Below are positions 35,281 through 44,476 of a stretch of 64,000 nt of DNA, in pieces. Source of the stretch: Vreelandella sp042466685 (GTDB lineage Bacteria; Pseudomonadota; Gammaproteobacteria; Pseudomonadales; Halomonadaceae); the NCBI RefSeq assembly GCF_042466685.1, contig NZ_CP170448.1:558001-622000 (forward strand). Reading direction: 5' to 3'. A model generated the notes under the pieces. It ran no database searches, was not told the origin of the DNA, and was given only the letters and a program-made list of their open reading frames with translations. The position numbers and the translations under genes were made by a program. Position 1 is the first letter of the stretch; every line of letters begins with the position of its first letter.

Positions 35281-35923
35281 TGACCGGCCCTCCCGCCGCC
35301 TTGGCATCCGCGTGGTCGTGGGTGACCAGCAGTGCAGGCAGGCCTGCTTCATGCAGTTGGCTAAACACCAGCGACCGCATCTCCTGGCGCAGCGCTGTAT
35401 CCAGCTTGGAAAACGGTTCGTCCAGCAACACCGCTTTGGGTTTGGAGAGCAGCAGGCGCATTAGTGCCACGCGTGCTTGCTGGCCACCGGAAAGGGTGGC
35501 CGGGTCGCGGGCTTCAAAGCCTGCCAGGCCCACTTGCTCAAGGGCCTGGCTAACCTGCTGGTGCTTCTCTTTGCTGTGGCGAGGTAGCCCGAAACGCAAG
35601 TTGCCGCCCACGTTGAGGTGAGGAAATAGCAGCGGATCCTGAAACAGTAGCCCAATACCACGCTTCTCGGCGGGCAGACCGAGCAAATCACGCTCGCCCA
35701 GCCATACGCCGCCGCTGGCGGTAAAATCGCGGTCAAGAAAACCTGCAATATAGGCCAACAAGGTGGATTTGCCCGACCCTGAAGGCCCCATTACCGTGAG
35801 CACCTCACCCGGGGCAATAGCGGCATCCACGGCCAGTAACTCTCGGCCTGCCAGGGCGATGCTAATGTGCTCAAGGCGTAGTGTTTGCTCAGGGCTGAGC
35901 GGCGCACATAAAGAAGTCGTCAC
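35267..35923 (-). CDS. ynjD: ABC transporter ATP-binding protein YnjD
   Basis: ATPase of a YnjBCD-type importer, 218 aa, as in E. coli YnjD (217). Walker A GPSGSGKST, signature LSGGQQARVA, Walker B AVLLDEPF and the switch His (LLVTHDHADA) are all intact. It uses a GTG start with GAGAGG close by. It lies 10 nt after the permease gene and its stop overlaps the next gene by 14 nt. Confidence 0.88.
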   Translation of the reverse strand: MTTSLCAPLSPEQTLRLEHISIALAGRELLAVDAAIAPGEVLTVMGPSGSGKSTLLAYIAGFLDRDFTASGGVWLGERDLLGLPAEKRGIGLLFQDPLLFPHLNVGGNLRFGLPRHSKEKHQQVSQALEQVGLAGFEARDPATLSGGQQARVALMRLLLSKPKAVLLDEPFSKLDTALRQEMRSLVFSQLHEAGLPALLVTHDHADAKAAGGPVIELG

Positions 35924-35933
35924 AATGCCTCTC

Positions 35934-37607
35934 TTAGGTAGCTAGATCACGGCGGTGGGTAGCCAATAAACGGGGCAGCCCTAGCGCAAGCATAAAGCCA
36001 ATCAACGGCAGGCCCGCCTGCACTAATGCCCAAACACCGATTAAGCGCCGATTGCTGCCAGAGGCAAGCGCTACGGCCTCTGTGGTCACGGTGGTCACAC
36101 GGCCCGCACCGAGTAACTGGGTGGGTAAGTATTGGCCAATACTCACCGCCAGACCCACCGCAAAGGCCGTTAACAGCGGTGCGAGTAACAGCGGCAGTCG
36201 AACCCGCCAAAACGCGGCGCTACGTGATACTCCCAGTGAACGTGCCACCTTTAACCAGCGGGGATCCAGGCGGCGGTAGGTTTCAGCCAGGGAGAGGTAC
36301 ACATAGGGCAGCACAAAGAGCAGGTGTCCCGCGATTACCAAGCCAAGCTGAGGGCGAATGCCCAGGCTTTCCGCCACCACGACCAGTCCAAAGAGGAAGG
36401 CGATTTGCGGCACTAGTAGGGGTAAATAGAGTAGCCATAACGCGCGCTTGGGTTGAATATGCTGGCGGTGCTCATTTTCCAGCGTTGCCAGCACCAGTGC
36501 TGTGGCGATCGTGGTGGAAATCAGCCCAATCAGCGCGGTATTGATAAGCGGTGTGACCAGCATAGGGCCGCTGCGTTGCCAGTGATCCAGCGTAAGCATT
36601 TGCGGCAGCAGCTCTGGAAAACGCCAAAAACCGGCCAGTGAAAATAGCCCCAGGCCAAGCAGTGACGCCATCGCGGTGATACTAGAAAGCAGTAACGCCG
36701 AGCGGCCAAACACGCGCAGGGCGATTTCACCCTGTCGGCGGCTGCCATTGGTCAGCCAGCGCCGTGTCAGCACGCGGACTAGTTGCTCCAGCAGCCACCA
36801 GCAGAGCAGTGCAGCGAGGGTGACGCCCAACTGCAGCACCGCTCCCGCTGAGGCCATAAAGCGTTGGCTAATATCCGGGTCGTTGAACCAACTCAAGATA
36901 GACACGCTCAGCGTGGGGGGCAGCTTCGGGCCTAGAATCAGCGCCATATCGACCACCGAGGTAGCGTAGGCGATCACCGCATACACCGGCAGGCGAATCA
37001 GTGGATAGAGCGAAGGCAGTACCGTTTTTAACCAGCCAATAGTGGGCGAGTATCCCAGCGAGCGCGCCAGCATCAGGCGCTTCTCGGGCGCTAATTGAGG
37101 CAGTACCGCCAGGCTCATCAACAGCAGAAAGGGCACCTCTTTTAGCACCAGTCCCGCCATCAGTGAGAGCCCCCAGGGATCGTTGATGATCAGCGCATCC
37201 GGGGGGCGCTCCCAGCCAGTTAGCGATGGCGATATCAACCGTGCCATCAGACCTGATGGAGCAATCAAAAAGGCAAACCCAAAGGCGAGAGCCGCATGAG
37301 GAATAGCGAGCAGGGGGGATACCAACCGCCGAATAGCTCGGTCTAACCAGGTGCCACGGCTGGCGGCCAAAAACAGCACCACAATCGCCAGCGCCACGGC
37401 CGAACTCACCAACCCGCTGGCAAAGCTCACCGCCACCGAACGGCCTAGCCCCGGCTGGGCGAACAGCATCTGCCAAGGGGCGAAGCTGGCGCTATACCCG
37501 CCTAACGCAGGCAAATAGCCAAACGCGGGCAGCAGCACCATTAGCAGCCCTGCGCCGACCGGCAGTACGAGCAGGGCAACGATCAGCGCCGGGGCCAGAC
37601 GCAGCAT
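35934..37607 (-). CDS. ynjC: ABC transporter permease YnjC (fused double module)
   Basis: A 557-aa inner-membrane permease with about twelve helices in two homologous halves, each with a binding-protein-dependent transport loop (EKRLMLARSLGYSPTIGW in the first half; DPRWLKVARSLGVSRSAAFW in the second). This duplicated layout matches ThiP- and YnjC-type permeases, so the transporter needs no second permease gene. It starts 3 nt after the stop of ynjB. Confidence 0.88.
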   Translation of the reverse strand: MLRLAPALIVALLVLPVGAGLLMVLLPAFGYLPALGGYSASFAPWQMLFAQPGLGRSVAVSFASGLVSSAVALAIVVLFLAASRGTWLDRAIRRLVSPLLAIPHAALAFGFAFLIAPSGLMARLISPSLTGWERPPDALIINDPWGLSLMAGLVLKEVPFLLLMSLAVLPQLAPEKRLMLARSLGYSPTIGWLKTVLPSLYPLIRLPVYAVIAYATSVVDMALILGPKLPPTLSVSILSWFNDPDISQRFMASAGAVLQLGVTLAALLCWWLLEQLVRVLTRRWLTNGSRRQGEIALRVFGRSALLLSSITAMASLLGLGLFSLAGFWRFPELLPQMLTLDHWQRSGPMLVTPLINTALIGLISTTIATALVLATLENEHRQHIQPKRALWLLYLPLLVPQIAFLFGLVVVAESLGIRPQLGLVIAGHLLFVLPYVYLSLAETYRRLDPRWLKVARSLGVSRSAAFWRVRLPLLLAPLLTAFAVGLAVSIGQYLPTQLLGAGRVTTVTTEAVALASGSNRRLIGVWALVQAGLPLIGFMLALGLPRLLATHRRDLAT

Positions 37608-37610
37608 CGC

Positions 37611-38831
37611 CTAGTTAACGCCGTAACGCTCAAGCCAAGCGTCTTGGAGCGCGGTCATCCAGCTGGGGTGCGGTTCAGGCAGGGTGTTAGATAGCGCGTC
37701 CGCCGGTAGCTCGGAGGGATGGCGATCCCCCTGTTCGAACAGCGACTGGTTCTCGGCGTCGAGCTGCTCAATATCAAGTACGCTGCGGTCGCCCCACATC
37801 GCTAGCGACTGCTTTTGTGCCTGAGCTTGCGGGGAGAGCAGGAAGTTGGCAAGCACCATGGCCCCGGCTTTATGAGGTGAGTTGTAGGGAATCGCCACAA
37901 AGTGGACGTTACCCAGGGTACCGCCCTCCAGCACATAGCTGCGCACGCTGTCGGGCAGTTCATACTCCATCACCGCGACGGCAGCGTCGGTGGGGTAGAA
38001 AGAAAACGCCAGACTTAACTCGCCGTCGCTCATCAAGGTGCGCAGGTTGGGGCCCGAGTCGGGAAAGGCGCGCCCGCTGCGCCACAGGTGCGGGTGCAGC
38101 GCATCCAAATAGGCCCACAGTGGCTCGGTCACAGCCTCGAAATCGCTTTCTGAAACCGGCTGGTAAAGTGCCTCGTCCTGTTCGGTAAGCTCGATCAGCG
38201 CCTGCTTTAAAAAGGTGCTACCGGTGAAGTCGGGAATACGCGGATAGCTGAACTGGCCGGGATTCTCTCTAGCCCAGGCGAGGAGTGCTTGCATATCCCG
38301 AGGTGGTGTCTCGGTTTGAGCGCTGTCGTAATAAAAGGTGATCTGTGCCTTACCCCATGGAGATTCATAGCCCTCAGTGGGAAGCGTAAAGTCAGTCACC
38401 ACCTCGGGGTTCTCGTCGGGGTTGGTGAGTGCGAAATTGGGTAGCGCTTCGGCGAAAGGGCCGAACAGTAGATCATTTTCGCGCATGGCAGCAAAGTTCT
38501 CGCCATTGATCCAGATTAGATCGATGCTGCCCTCGTCGTGATTACCCGCCTGTTTTTCGGCCAACACCCGCGCCACTGCACTGCCGGTATCGTCCAGTTT
38601 GACGTGCTCCACGTCGACGCCGTACTGCGCCTGCAGTTGCTCTGCTACCCAGTCGATATAGCGATTGGTGCGTGTATCGCCCCCCCAGGCGTTCCAGTAA
38701 ACGGTTTGGCCTTCGGCTTCTGCTAAAACGCCTTGCCAATCATCAGCGGCAGGGTTAGCCATAGTAGGCAACGCAAGCGCTAACATCGCTGTGGCGAGCG
38801 TTAGGCGTAAAGGGAGATGTTGAATGGGCAT
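37611..38831 (-). CDS. ynjB: ABC transporter substrate-binding protein YnjB
   Basis: Periplasmic binding protein of 406 aa with a signal peptide ending near TMA-NP (about residue 26). The segments TVYWNAWGGDTRTNRYIDW and DLIWINGENFAAM closely match E. coli YnjB, a two-lobe protein of the spermidine/thiamine/Fe(III)-like superfamily. The natural substrate of YnjB is unsettled. It lies first among the transporter genes, 27 nt after the phosphotransferase stop. Confidence 0.88.
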   Translation of the reverse strand: MPIQHLPLRLTLATAMLALALPTMANPAADDWQGVLAEAEGQTVYWNAWGGDTRTNRYIDWVAEQLQAQYGVDVEHVKLDDTGSAVARVLAEKQAGNHDEGSIDLIWINGENFAAMRENDLLFGPFAEALPNFALTNPDENPEVVTDFTLPTEGYESPWGKAQITFYYDSAQTETPPRDMQALLAWARENPGQFSYPRIPDFTGSTFLKQALIELTEQDEALYQPVSESDFEAVTEPLWAYLDALHPHLWRSGRAFPDSGPNLRTLMSDGELSLAFSFYPTDAAVAVMEYELPDSVRSYVLEGGTLGNVHFVAIPYNSPHKAGAMVLANFLLSPQAQAQKQSLAMWGDRSVLDIEQLDAENQSLFEQGDRHPSELPADALSNTLPEPHPSWMTALQDAWLERYGVN

Positions 38832-38858
38832 CGCATTTCTCTTTTAGGAATTCAAACG

Positions 38859-39902
38859 TTATAGAGAGGCTTGCAAGCACTGCAGTTCGCTATGAACGTG
38901 ATCAATTATCGGCAGCGAGAGGTAGTGCTCAACACGGTCTCGCACGTGGTCAATCACGTTGGGGTCGGTGAGCTCTGCCGACCAGTCTTCACCGCGCTGC
39001 TGGCCATCTTTGGCGTTCAAGTGCTGGGCGCGCCACTTGGCACACCAGGTTAATGACCAGAGCCAGGTGGCGCGACGGCAGGCAACCAGGGTGTCGGTGT
39101 CGGGCGACGCTTCCATATCGGCTTGCCAGCGACGGTAGAAATTAATCACGTCATTCAGCGATAGTACCGCCCGGCTGTTTACATCCCAGGTAGTGGAGGT
39201 GTAGAGGCTGGTGTGGGCGAGATCAATCCCCGGCAGGCCGTAGCGACACTTCTCTAAATCCACCAGCACCGCGCGGCCATCGTCGCGGATCAAGAAGTTG
39301 CCAGGGTGGGTGTCAAAGCTAATCAGTGTCGGCGTTGCATCGCTTAAACGGGGGGGAAGTAGATCCAGCTCCTGTTTAATGCGCTGAGTGACTTTGCTCG
39401 AAAGCTGCGCATCGGCTAACCAGTTCGCTTGCTGGCGAACTTCTTCTATCATCGCCTGCCACGGGTCTTCAGGGGCAAGCAGTGGCGCCTGCTTCGCGGC
39501 GCTGGGCAGGGGTTGGCTATGCAGGCTGGCTAGAGCATCCGCAATGGCGGGAAGATCTTCTGGCAGTTGCGCCAAGCGGCCGCGGATCGCTTCGACCAGC
39601 AGCCCGCCCCTTGGCAGCGCCTCGTTCGGCGGTAGCGTACTATACAGCTTCGGCGTATGCCCGCCAGGGCTAGAGCGTTGATAACAGGCGGTTTGGTAAG
39701 CCAGGTTCTCTTCAGGCGGCAGGTTCATCTGGCTCTGCTTGGGCAGTCGCGCTACCCAGTCATCGCCCTCAATGCGGTGAATCCACACATGATCATGGGC
39801 CAGCCCGGTATCCGCCATCGGCGTAAGCTCGTGGTAAACAATCCCGGCCCGCTTTAATTCACTTGCCAGCGCCTGTAAACGCGCTTCAGTCGGTATCGGC
39901 AT
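38859..39902 (-). CDS. APH-family phosphotransferase (choline/aminoglycoside kinase-like)
   Basis: A 347-aa kinase-like protein. The catalytic loop reads SFDTHPGNFLI (Asp and Asn in place, HxD replaced by FDT) and the metal-binding DFG equivalent is LVDLEKC. An N-terminal lobe Lys-type region lies around DDWVARLPKQS. Related enzymes phosphorylate choline, ethanolamine, methylthioribose or antibiotics. Position at the head of the YnjBCD operon suggests it phosphorylates the imported compound; that is inference. Confidence 0.75.
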   Translation of the reverse strand: MPIPTEARLQALASELKRAGIVYHELTPMADTGLAHDHVWIHRIEGDDWVARLPKQSQMNLPPEENLAYQTACYQRSSPGGHTPKLYSTLPPNEALPRGGLLVEAIRGRLAQLPEDLPAIADALASLHSQPLPSAAKQAPLLAPEDPWQAMIEEVRQQANWLADAQLSSKVTQRIKQELDLLPPRLSDATPTLISFDTHPGNFLIRDDGRAVLVDLEKCRYGLPGIDLAHTSLYTSTTWDVNSRAVLSLNDVINFYRRWQADMEASPDTDTLVACRRATWLWSLTWCAKWRAQHLNAKDGQQRGEDWSAELTDPNVIDHVRDRVEHYLSLPIIDHVHSELQCLQASL

Positions 39903-39962
39903 AGAGCAGTCCGTGTTGTTGCTGAATCAGCGATGCCACTTAGTGGCCGTTGTTGTACCAAC

Positions 39963-39979
39963 CTTACACGTTTTGTAAG
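39963..39979 (-). promoter_or_regulatory. Palindrome upstream of the phosphotransferase-ynjBCD operon
   Basis: CTTACA-CGTTT-TGTAAG, a 6-bp inverted repeat with a 5-nt spacer, lies 60 bases upstream of the phosphotransferase start. Position and form fit a dimeric repressor site. On the minus strand it is close to a weak promoter-like pair (TTACAA, then TACAAC 15 nt later). Confidence 0.3.
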
Positions 39980-40120
39980 AAAATGTGGTTAAGTGGGGTG
40001 ACAGTGGGCCAACAGGTCGCATCAGCTTTCCAGGGACGCAGGAAGAGATGGTTGGATCTTCAGCGCTGTTACACTCCTATTTATCATCGTCTTGGCTTGA
40101 TTGCTGTATGCAGGAAAATC

Positions 40121-40636
40121 ATGAGTGATGTAAAAATCAGACTATTAACTCTGCAAGATTGGCGGCTCTATAAGTCGATTCGGTTGACCTCTCTTGAAGA
40201 TTCGCCTGACTCTTTTGGCTCAACGTACGAGCACGAAGCTGCGCTTTCAGACGCTGAGTGGCTGGCGCGTTTGGATCTGGAGTTTCGGGGGTTGGAGGCT
40301 CTGCCCTTAGTCGCTGAACTGGCGGGCCATGCGGTTGGGCTCGCTTGGGGGGTAATACATGAGCCGGCTAGTAAGACTGCCCACATCTACCAAATGTGGG
40401 TTTCGCCTACGCAGAGAGGAAAAGGCATAGCAAACTCCTTGCTGAGTGAAATCACGGCCTGGGCTTTCCATAAAGGCTGTGAGCGCATAGCTCTTGCGGT
40501 AACGGCAAGCAACGAAGCTGCAGTGAGGATGTATCACTCATCTGGATATCTTCCAACGGGATCGCTTGAGGAGTTGAGAAGTGGTTCCGCGCTTATGGTT
40601 CAGCCAATGGTTAAGCGGTTGGATAATACGAAATAA
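40121..40636 (+). CDS. GNAT-family N-acetyltransferase
   Basis: A 171-aa acetyltransferase. The acetyl-CoA pyrophosphate motif QRGKGIANSLL lies around residue 95-105, preceded by the strand IYQMWVSP. The C-terminal NEAAVRMYHSSGY is the usual last motif. ATG 40121 has AGGA 5 nt upstream; the in-frame extension from 39950 is rejected as non-conserved. The substrate cannot be told. It sits alone between the ynj operon and a toxin-antitoxin pair. Confidence 0.85.
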   Translation: MSDVKIRLLTLQDWRLYKSIRLTSLEDSPDSFGSTYEHEAALSDAEWLARLDLEFRGLEALPLVAELAGHAVGLAWGVIHEPASKTAHIYQMWVSPTQRGKGIANSLLSEITAWAFHKGCERIALAVTASNEAAVRMYHSSGYLPTGSLEELRSGSALMVQPMVKRLDNTK

Positions 40637-40781
40637 CACTTAGTCTGAGCGAATCGACATAGTAGCCGACAGTTTTAGCCATGATGTTTCGGATAAATGG
40701 GCTAATAGAAGCGATGTGAATAATAGCGGGTTTTGGGGCTTAGGGCTTTACAAGCCAAATGAACCGAAGAGAGCGGGGTGT

Positions 40782-41051
40782 CTAGAAAAGATCGCTATGA
40801 GAGCCGATTCTTGCGAGTTGCAGATTTTCATTTGCCACTCTGTAGATGAGTACGAGATCTGGTTTGATATGGCAATCGCGGAACCCATGCCAGTTTCCTG
40901 TTAGCGCGTGGTCTACATGCTTAGGATGTAATGGCTCGCCGCGCTGAAGCTGGGAAATAATGTTTCCGACTTCGAGAATGTCAGCAATGGGCATTTTGGT
41001 GACTTTTTTGAAGTCTTTCTTGAACTGCGTTGAGTATTCGAGGCTATACAT
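40782..41051 (-). CDS. yafQ: Type II toxin, YafQ-type mRNA interferase
   Basis: RelE-superfamily ribosome-dependent endoribonuclease of 89 aa. Residues equivalent to E. coli YafQ catalytic positions are visible: His61 and Asp65 (CHIKPDLVLIYR), His85 (GSHSDLF) and the C-terminal Phe89. The start overlaps the antitoxin stop by 8 nt. There is no sign of decay. A short plus-strand frame over the same bases is an antisense shadow. Confidence 0.9.
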   Translation of the reverse strand: MYSLEYSTQFKKDFKKVTKMPIADILEVGNIISQLQRGEPLHPKHVDHALTGNWHGFRDCHIKPDLVLIYRVANENLQLARIGSHSDLF

Positions 41052-41322
41052 TGCTTACGTTGGCTTCGGTTAATTCATCCATCATCGTGTTAACCGAAGC
41101 GGCTTTGTGCCCTTTACCCTGGATGAGCTCATCAATAGCGGCTGAGGTTGTTTCATTGGGCTGTCGAGCTTTCAGCTCGAAGGGGATGCCGCCATGGTTG
41201 ATGACTGCACGTGCAAATAGCTTGAGCGCTTGAGAGGGACTAAGGCCAACCTCATCGCAGATAGTAGTGAAGGCAACTTTTGTATCATGATCAATACGTG
41301 TGCTGAGCATTTCGCTTTTCAT
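41044..41322 (-). CDS. dinJ: RelB/DinJ-family antitoxin
   Basis: A 92-aa antitoxin with an N-terminal ribbon-helix-helix (MKSEMLSTRIDHDTKVAF, then GLSPSQALKLFARAVI) and a flexible C-terminus that should wrap the toxin. It lies first in the pair, with GGAG 7 nt before ATG and a palindromic operator 22 nt upstream, so the pair probably represses its own transcription. Confidence 0.9.
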   Translation of the reverse strand: MKSEMLSTRIDHDTKVAFTTICDEVGLSPSQALKLFARAVINHGGIPFELKARQPNETTSAAIDELIQGKGHKAASVNTMMDELTEANVSNV

Positions 41323-41343
41323 CTTTACGCTCCGTTTGTGTCG

Positions 41344-41358
41344 CTATGTATTACATAG
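41344..41358 (-). promoter_or_regulatory. Operator palindrome of the dinJ-yafQ pair
   Basis: CTATGTA-T-TACATAG is a perfect 7+1+7 palindrome directly upstream of dinJ. On the minus strand it overlaps an extended -10 (TGCTACTAT). The position fits autorepression by the antitoxin-toxin complex. Confidence 0.6.
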
Positions 41359-41475
41359 TAGCACATCGTTTGACGTTTAAGCAGCCCAAAGCTTCTCGGG
41401 TTGCCGCTTCTCGCCATAGGCGAATCCTCTATGGCCCTCATCCTGGCCCACTTACTCATATTCGTCAGCGCCTCT

Positions 41476-41512
41476 AACTCAAGACGGCACCTATGAGGTG
41501 CCGTCTTGGGTT
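41476..41512 (-). terminator. Strong hairpin after valS
   Basis: A stem of 17 pairs (13 perfect, CAAGACGGCACCT with AGGTGCCGTCTTG, plus four outer pairs including one G-U) closes a 3-nt loop 22 nt beyond the valS stop. No long T-run follows on either strand, but position and strength make it the likely valS terminator. Confidence 0.65.
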
Positions 41513-41534
41513 GAACTATTTTAACTAATCACTC

Positions 41535-44381
41535 TTACAAAGCCTCAATCTTCGCCTTCTGCTCTTCCAGCAGTTGCTTGGTGGCTTGGAATTCAGCCAG
41601 CTTGCCGCGCTCTTTATCCACCACGGAGACGGGGGCTTTAGCGATAAAGCCGTCGTTGCCGAGCTTCTTCTCGATGCCGCCGATGAGCTTGTCCTGCTTC
41701 TCGATCTCTTTGCTAAGACGGGCGATTTCAGCGTCCTTGTCGATCAGATCGGCCATCGGTACCAGCACTTCCATATCGCCCACCAACTGCGTTGCTGAGA
41801 GCGGGGCATCATCAGGGTTTTCAAGCCAGGTAACGCTCTCCAGCTTGGCGAGTTTAGACAGGAAGCGACGGTTGCTCTCGAGGCGCTCGGCGTCTTCGGG
41901 CTTGCCTTTGGTCAGCAGCACGTCGAGCGGTTTGCCAGGGGCGATGTTCATCTCGGCGCGGATATTACGCACGGCGATGATCACCCCTTTCAGCCATTCG
42001 ATATCCAGGCTGGCCTGGTCGTCGATTTTGCTCTCATCGGTTTCCGGCCAGGACTGCAGCATGATCGTCGCGCCCTCACCCATATACACGCCTGCCAGCG
42101 GAGCAACACGCTGCCAAATCTCCTCAGAGATATACGGCATCATCGGGTGGGCGAGACGCAGAATAGTTTCCAGCACGCGTACCAATGTGCGACGGGTGCC
42201 CCGCTTGGCTTCTGCCGTGGCATTTTCGTCCCATAAAACAGGCTTGGAGAGCTCCAAGTACCAGTCACAATACTCGTTCCAAACGAACTCATACAGCGCC
42301 TGGGAGGCGTGGTCGAAGCGATACTCCTCCATCGCCTTGGTGACCTGGGCTTCGGTTTTCTGCAGTTGGGAGATAACCCAGCGGTCGGCCAGGGAGAGCT
42401 CTACGTCGCTGCCATCTGTACCGCAATCTTCGCCTTCGGCATTCATCAGCACGTAGCGTGAGGCGTTCCACAGTTTGTTACAGAAATTGCGGTAACCGTC
42501 CAGGCGGTTCATATCAAACTTGATATCGCGCCCGGTAGTGGCTTGGGAGAGGAAGGTAAAGCGCAGTGCATCGGTGCCGTGGGCTTCAATGCCGTCTTTA
42601 AATTCATCCTTGGTGGCTTTGGCAATCGCCTTGGCCTGTTTTGGCTGCATCATATTGCCGGTGCGCTTTTCGAGCAGTTCCTCCAGCGTGATGCCGTCAA
42701 TCAGGTCGATGGGGTCGAGTACGTTGCCCTTGGATTTGGACATCTTCTGACCCTGACCGTCGCGCACCAAACCGTGCACGTAAACCGTCTTGAACGGCAC
42801 CTGCTTGGTGAACTTCAGGGTCATCATGATCATCCGGGCGACCCAGAAGAAGATGATATCAAAACCGGTGACCAGCACACTGGTGGGGTGGAAGGTTTCC
42901 AACTCCGGCGTCTGCTCTGGCCAGCCGAGGGTGCCGAATGTCCACAGGCCCGAGCTAAACCAGGTATCCAGTACGTCTTCGTCCTGAGTAAGCAGCACCT
43001 CGGGGTCGATGGCATGCTTCTCCCGGGCTTCTTCTTCGCTGCGGGCGACGTAGACGTTGCCTTCGGGGTCATACCACGCTGGGATACGGTGACCCCACCA
43101 GAGCTGGCGTGAAATGCACCAGTCCTGCAGGTCGCGCATCCAGGCGAAGTACATATTCTCGTAGTTCTTGGGCACGAACTGGATATCGCCACTCTCCACC
43201 GCTTCAATAGCGGGCTTGGCGAGAGACTCCACCGCTACAAACCACTGGTCGGTGAGCAGCGGCTCGATCACGTCACCGGAGCGGTCGCCGTAGGGCAAGG
43301 TGTTGTTAACCGCTTCGACTTGCTCCAGCAGGCCCAGGGCATCCATATCGGCAACGATCTGCTTGCGCGCTTCAAAGCGATCAAGCCCCGCGTACTTAGC
43401 GGGCAGACTGGCATCTTCGTCCGGCTGGGGCTGGCCTTTAAGATCAAAAATTTCGGCCTGCTCAAGAATCGTCGCGTCTTTGGAGAAGACATTGATCAGC
43501 AGATGGTTCTGGCGCTTGCCGACTTCGTAGTCGTTGAAGTCATGGGCGGGAGTGATCTTCACACAGCCGGAGCCCTTTTCCATATCAGCGTGCTCGTCGG
43601 CGACCACCGGGATGCGGCGTCCCACCAACGGCAGCTCGATAAATTTGCCGACCAGGGAGGCATAGCGCTCGTCTTCGGGATTAACCGCTACACCGGTATC
43701 GCCCAGCAGGGTTTCCGGGCGGGTGGTGGCCACGACCAGGTAATCCTTGCCGTCAGTGGTTTTGACACCATCTGCGAGCGGGTAGCGGAAGTGCCAGAAG
43801 CTGCCCTGCTGCTCTTTGTTTTCCACTTCCAGATCGGAAATGGCGGTGTGCAGCGTCGGATCCCAGTTGACCAAACGCTTGCCACGATAGATCAGCTTCT
43901 CTTCGTGCAGACGCACAAACACTTCCTGAACCGCTTTGTAGAAGCCGTCGTCCATGGTGAAACGTTCGCGAGACCAGTCGACGCTGGCGCCCATGCGGCG
44001 TAGCTGGCGAGTAATATGGCCGCCGGATTCATGCTTCCACTCCCAGACCTTATCGATAAATGCGTCACGGCCGAGGTCATGGCGAGTTTTGCCCTCTTCA
44101 GCGGCGATTTTACGCTCTACCAGCATTTGGGTGGCGATACCGGCGTGGTCGGTGCCTACCTGCCACAGGGTGTTGTTACCCTGCATCCGCTTCCAGCGCG
44201 TCAGGGTATCCATAATGGTGTCCTGGAACGCGTGCCCCATATGCAAGCTGCCGGTCACATTGGGTGGTGGAATCATGATCGAAAAAGGCGTGCCCTGGCC
44301 GGTGGGGGCGAAACGGTTGTCGGCTTCCCAGCGCTCGTACCAGCGGGTTTCGATCTGTTCGGGTTGGTAGGTCTTTTCCAT
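41535..44381 (-). CDS. valS: Valyl-tRNA synthetase
   Basis: Class I synthetase, 948 aa (E. coli 951), charging tRNA(Val). The HIGH-type motif is SLHMGHAF and the KMSKS motif is KMSKSKGN. The CP1 editing domain and the anticodon-binding domain are present, and a C-terminal coiled coil (about 890-948) ends the protein. I chose the ATG giving MEKTYQPEQIE, which matches the E. coli start; the upstream extension is not conserved. In many gammaproteobacteria valS follows pepA-holC directly; here other genes intervene. Confidence 0.96.
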   Translation of the reverse strand: MEKTYQPEQIETRWYERWEADNRFAPTGQGTPFSIMIPPPNVTGSLHMGHAFQDTIMDTLTRWKRMQGNNTLWQVGTDHAGIATQMLVERKIAAEEGKTRHDLGRDAFIDKVWEWKHESGGHITRQLRRMGASVDWSRERFTMDDGFYKAVQEVFVRLHEEKLIYRGKRLVNWDPTLHTAISDLEVENKEQQGSFWHFRYPLADGVKTTDGKDYLVVATTRPETLLGDTGVAVNPEDERYASLVGKFIELPLVGRRIPVVADEHADMEKGSGCVKITPAHDFNDYEVGKRQNHLLINVFSKDATILEQAEIFDLKGQPQPDEDASLPAKYAGLDRFEARKQIVADMDALGLLEQVEAVNNTLPYGDRSGDVIEPLLTDQWFVAVESLAKPAIEAVESGDIQFVPKNYENMYFAWMRDLQDWCISRQLWWGHRIPAWYDPEGNVYVARSEEEAREKHAIDPEVLLTQDEDVLDTWFSSGLWTFGTLGWPEQTPELETFHPTSVLVTGFDIIFFWVARMIMMTLKFTKQVPFKTVYVHGLVRDGQGQKMSKSKGNVLDPIDLIDGITLEELLEKRTGNMMQPKQAKAIAKATKDEFKDGIEAHGTDALRFTFLSQATTGRDIKFDMNRLDGYRNFCNKLWNASRYVLMNAEGEDCGTDGSDVELSLADRWVISQLQKTEAQVTKAMEEYRFDHASQALYEFVWNEYCDWYLELSKPVLWDENATAEAKRGTRRTLVRVLETILRLAHPMMPYISEEIWQRVAPLAGVYMGEGATIMLQSWPETDESKIDDQASLDIEWLKGVIIAVRNIRAEMNIAPGKPLDVLLTKGKPEDAERLESNRRFLSKLAKLESVTWLENPDDAPLSATQLVGDMEVLVPMADLIDKDAEIARLSKEIEKQDKLIGGIEKKLGNDGFIAKAPVSVVDKERGKLAEFQATKQLLEEQKAKIEAL

Positions 44382-44476
44382 GGGGAGTTGGCTCACGGCT
44401 GGCGAGAAATGTGCAAAAGAGAAAAATGTATAGCGCAAGAGTATACCGCGTGAGCGGCGTGGCCGTCAGGTGCTAC

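Noticed and set aside
36868..37476. 202-aa minus-strand frame in another phase of ynjC
   Set aside because: The main frame has the permease helices and loop motifs; this frame has none and begins without a ribosome site.
40716..40904. 62-aa plus-strand frame over yafQ
   Set aside because: It is antisense to the intact toxin gene and has no supporting signal.
41578..42456. 292-aa plus-strand frame inside valS
   Set aside because: Antisense of conserved valS sequence, Ser-rich shadow composition, no credible start signal.
43320..44003. 227-aa plus-strand frame inside valS
   Set aside because: Antisense shadow of the catalytic and editing domains; no family motif.
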